Below are positions 63,963 to 64,000 of a DNA stretch of 64,000 bases, in pieces. Source of the stretch: Segatella paludivivens DSM 17968 = JCM 13650 (GTDB lineage Bacteria > Bacteroidota > Bacteroidia > Bacteroidales > Bacteroidaceae); NCBI RefSeq assembly GCF_000373185.1, contig NZ_KB890682.1, positions 80,317-144,316 on the forward strand, written 5' to 3'. The translations under genes were made by a program, and so were the position numbers. Within the stretch, counting starts at the first letter, position 1, and each line of letters starts with the position of its first letter. The notes below the pieces were generated by a model that made no database searches, was not told the DNA's origin, and saw nothing but the letters and a program-made list of their open reading frames with translations.

Positions 63963-64000
63963 TGAAGATTGGGGATGCAACATTCTGATAGTCAGCGTAT

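Overview
The window reads as a chromosome segment of a Bacteroidota species close to Prevotella. Support: a SusC/SusD pair with a hybrid two-component regulator, many promoters with the Bacteroidota -7 element TAnnTTTG, A-rich leaders instead of Shine-Dalgarno sites, an ECF sigma/FecR/outer-membrane receptor cascade, a fimbrillin-like lipoprotein operon, and moderate to low GC. No rRNA, tRNA or CRISPR was recognised.

Layout. 0-6.5 kb: end of a polysaccharide-utilisation locus (partial SusD, SusC, a sugar-sensing hybrid regulator that lacks its ATPase domain). 7-12.1 kb: two orphan small genes, then a four-gene cassette shaped like the dlt D-alanylation system (adenylating ligase, carrier protein, MBOAT, SGNH protein). 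12.1-14.6 kb: almost gene-free DNA with twin hairpins, an 11-bp-phased iteron cluster and a strong leftward promoter. 14.6-19.5 kb: a Septu-like ATPase/HNH pair and a small membrane protein, flanked by two unrelated-looking PhzF paralogs and by copies of a 19-bp inverted repeat. 19.8-32.5 kb: ECF sigma factor, anti-sigma factor and three outer-membrane beta-barrel receptors, a tautomerase, a lipoprotein and a TlpA-like thioredoxin.

32.8-53.7 kb is mostly housekeeping: dnaK, an M13 peptidase, a YozG-like regulator with DUF2975 protein, metY-cysK, an EamA exporter, lysS-gpsA-pgi, a HAD phosphatase and a 2-oxoacid:ferredoxin oxidoreductase operon. Within it sits an unusual operon: a PARIS-like ATPase/TOPRIM pair followed by a primary-type sigma factor that lacks sigma domain 3 and the two promoter-melting tryptophans. 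A preQ1-I-type riboswitch precedes the queuosine genes (yhhQ-queF).

53.7-64 kb is accessory and is the best candidate for a notable system. A tyrosine recombinase is followed by a 277-bp segment bounded by a perfect 19-bp inverted repeat, then a tandem triplication of a two-gene cassette (47-aa peptide plus about 510-aa fimbrillin-like lipoprotein with a hypervariable lectin-like C-terminus). A promoter inside the segment points away from the lipoproteins here, so the locus looks like a phase-variable surface operon captured in the OFF orientation. The window ends with a BT4734/VapE-type primase-helicase gene preceded by five phased 22-bp iterons.
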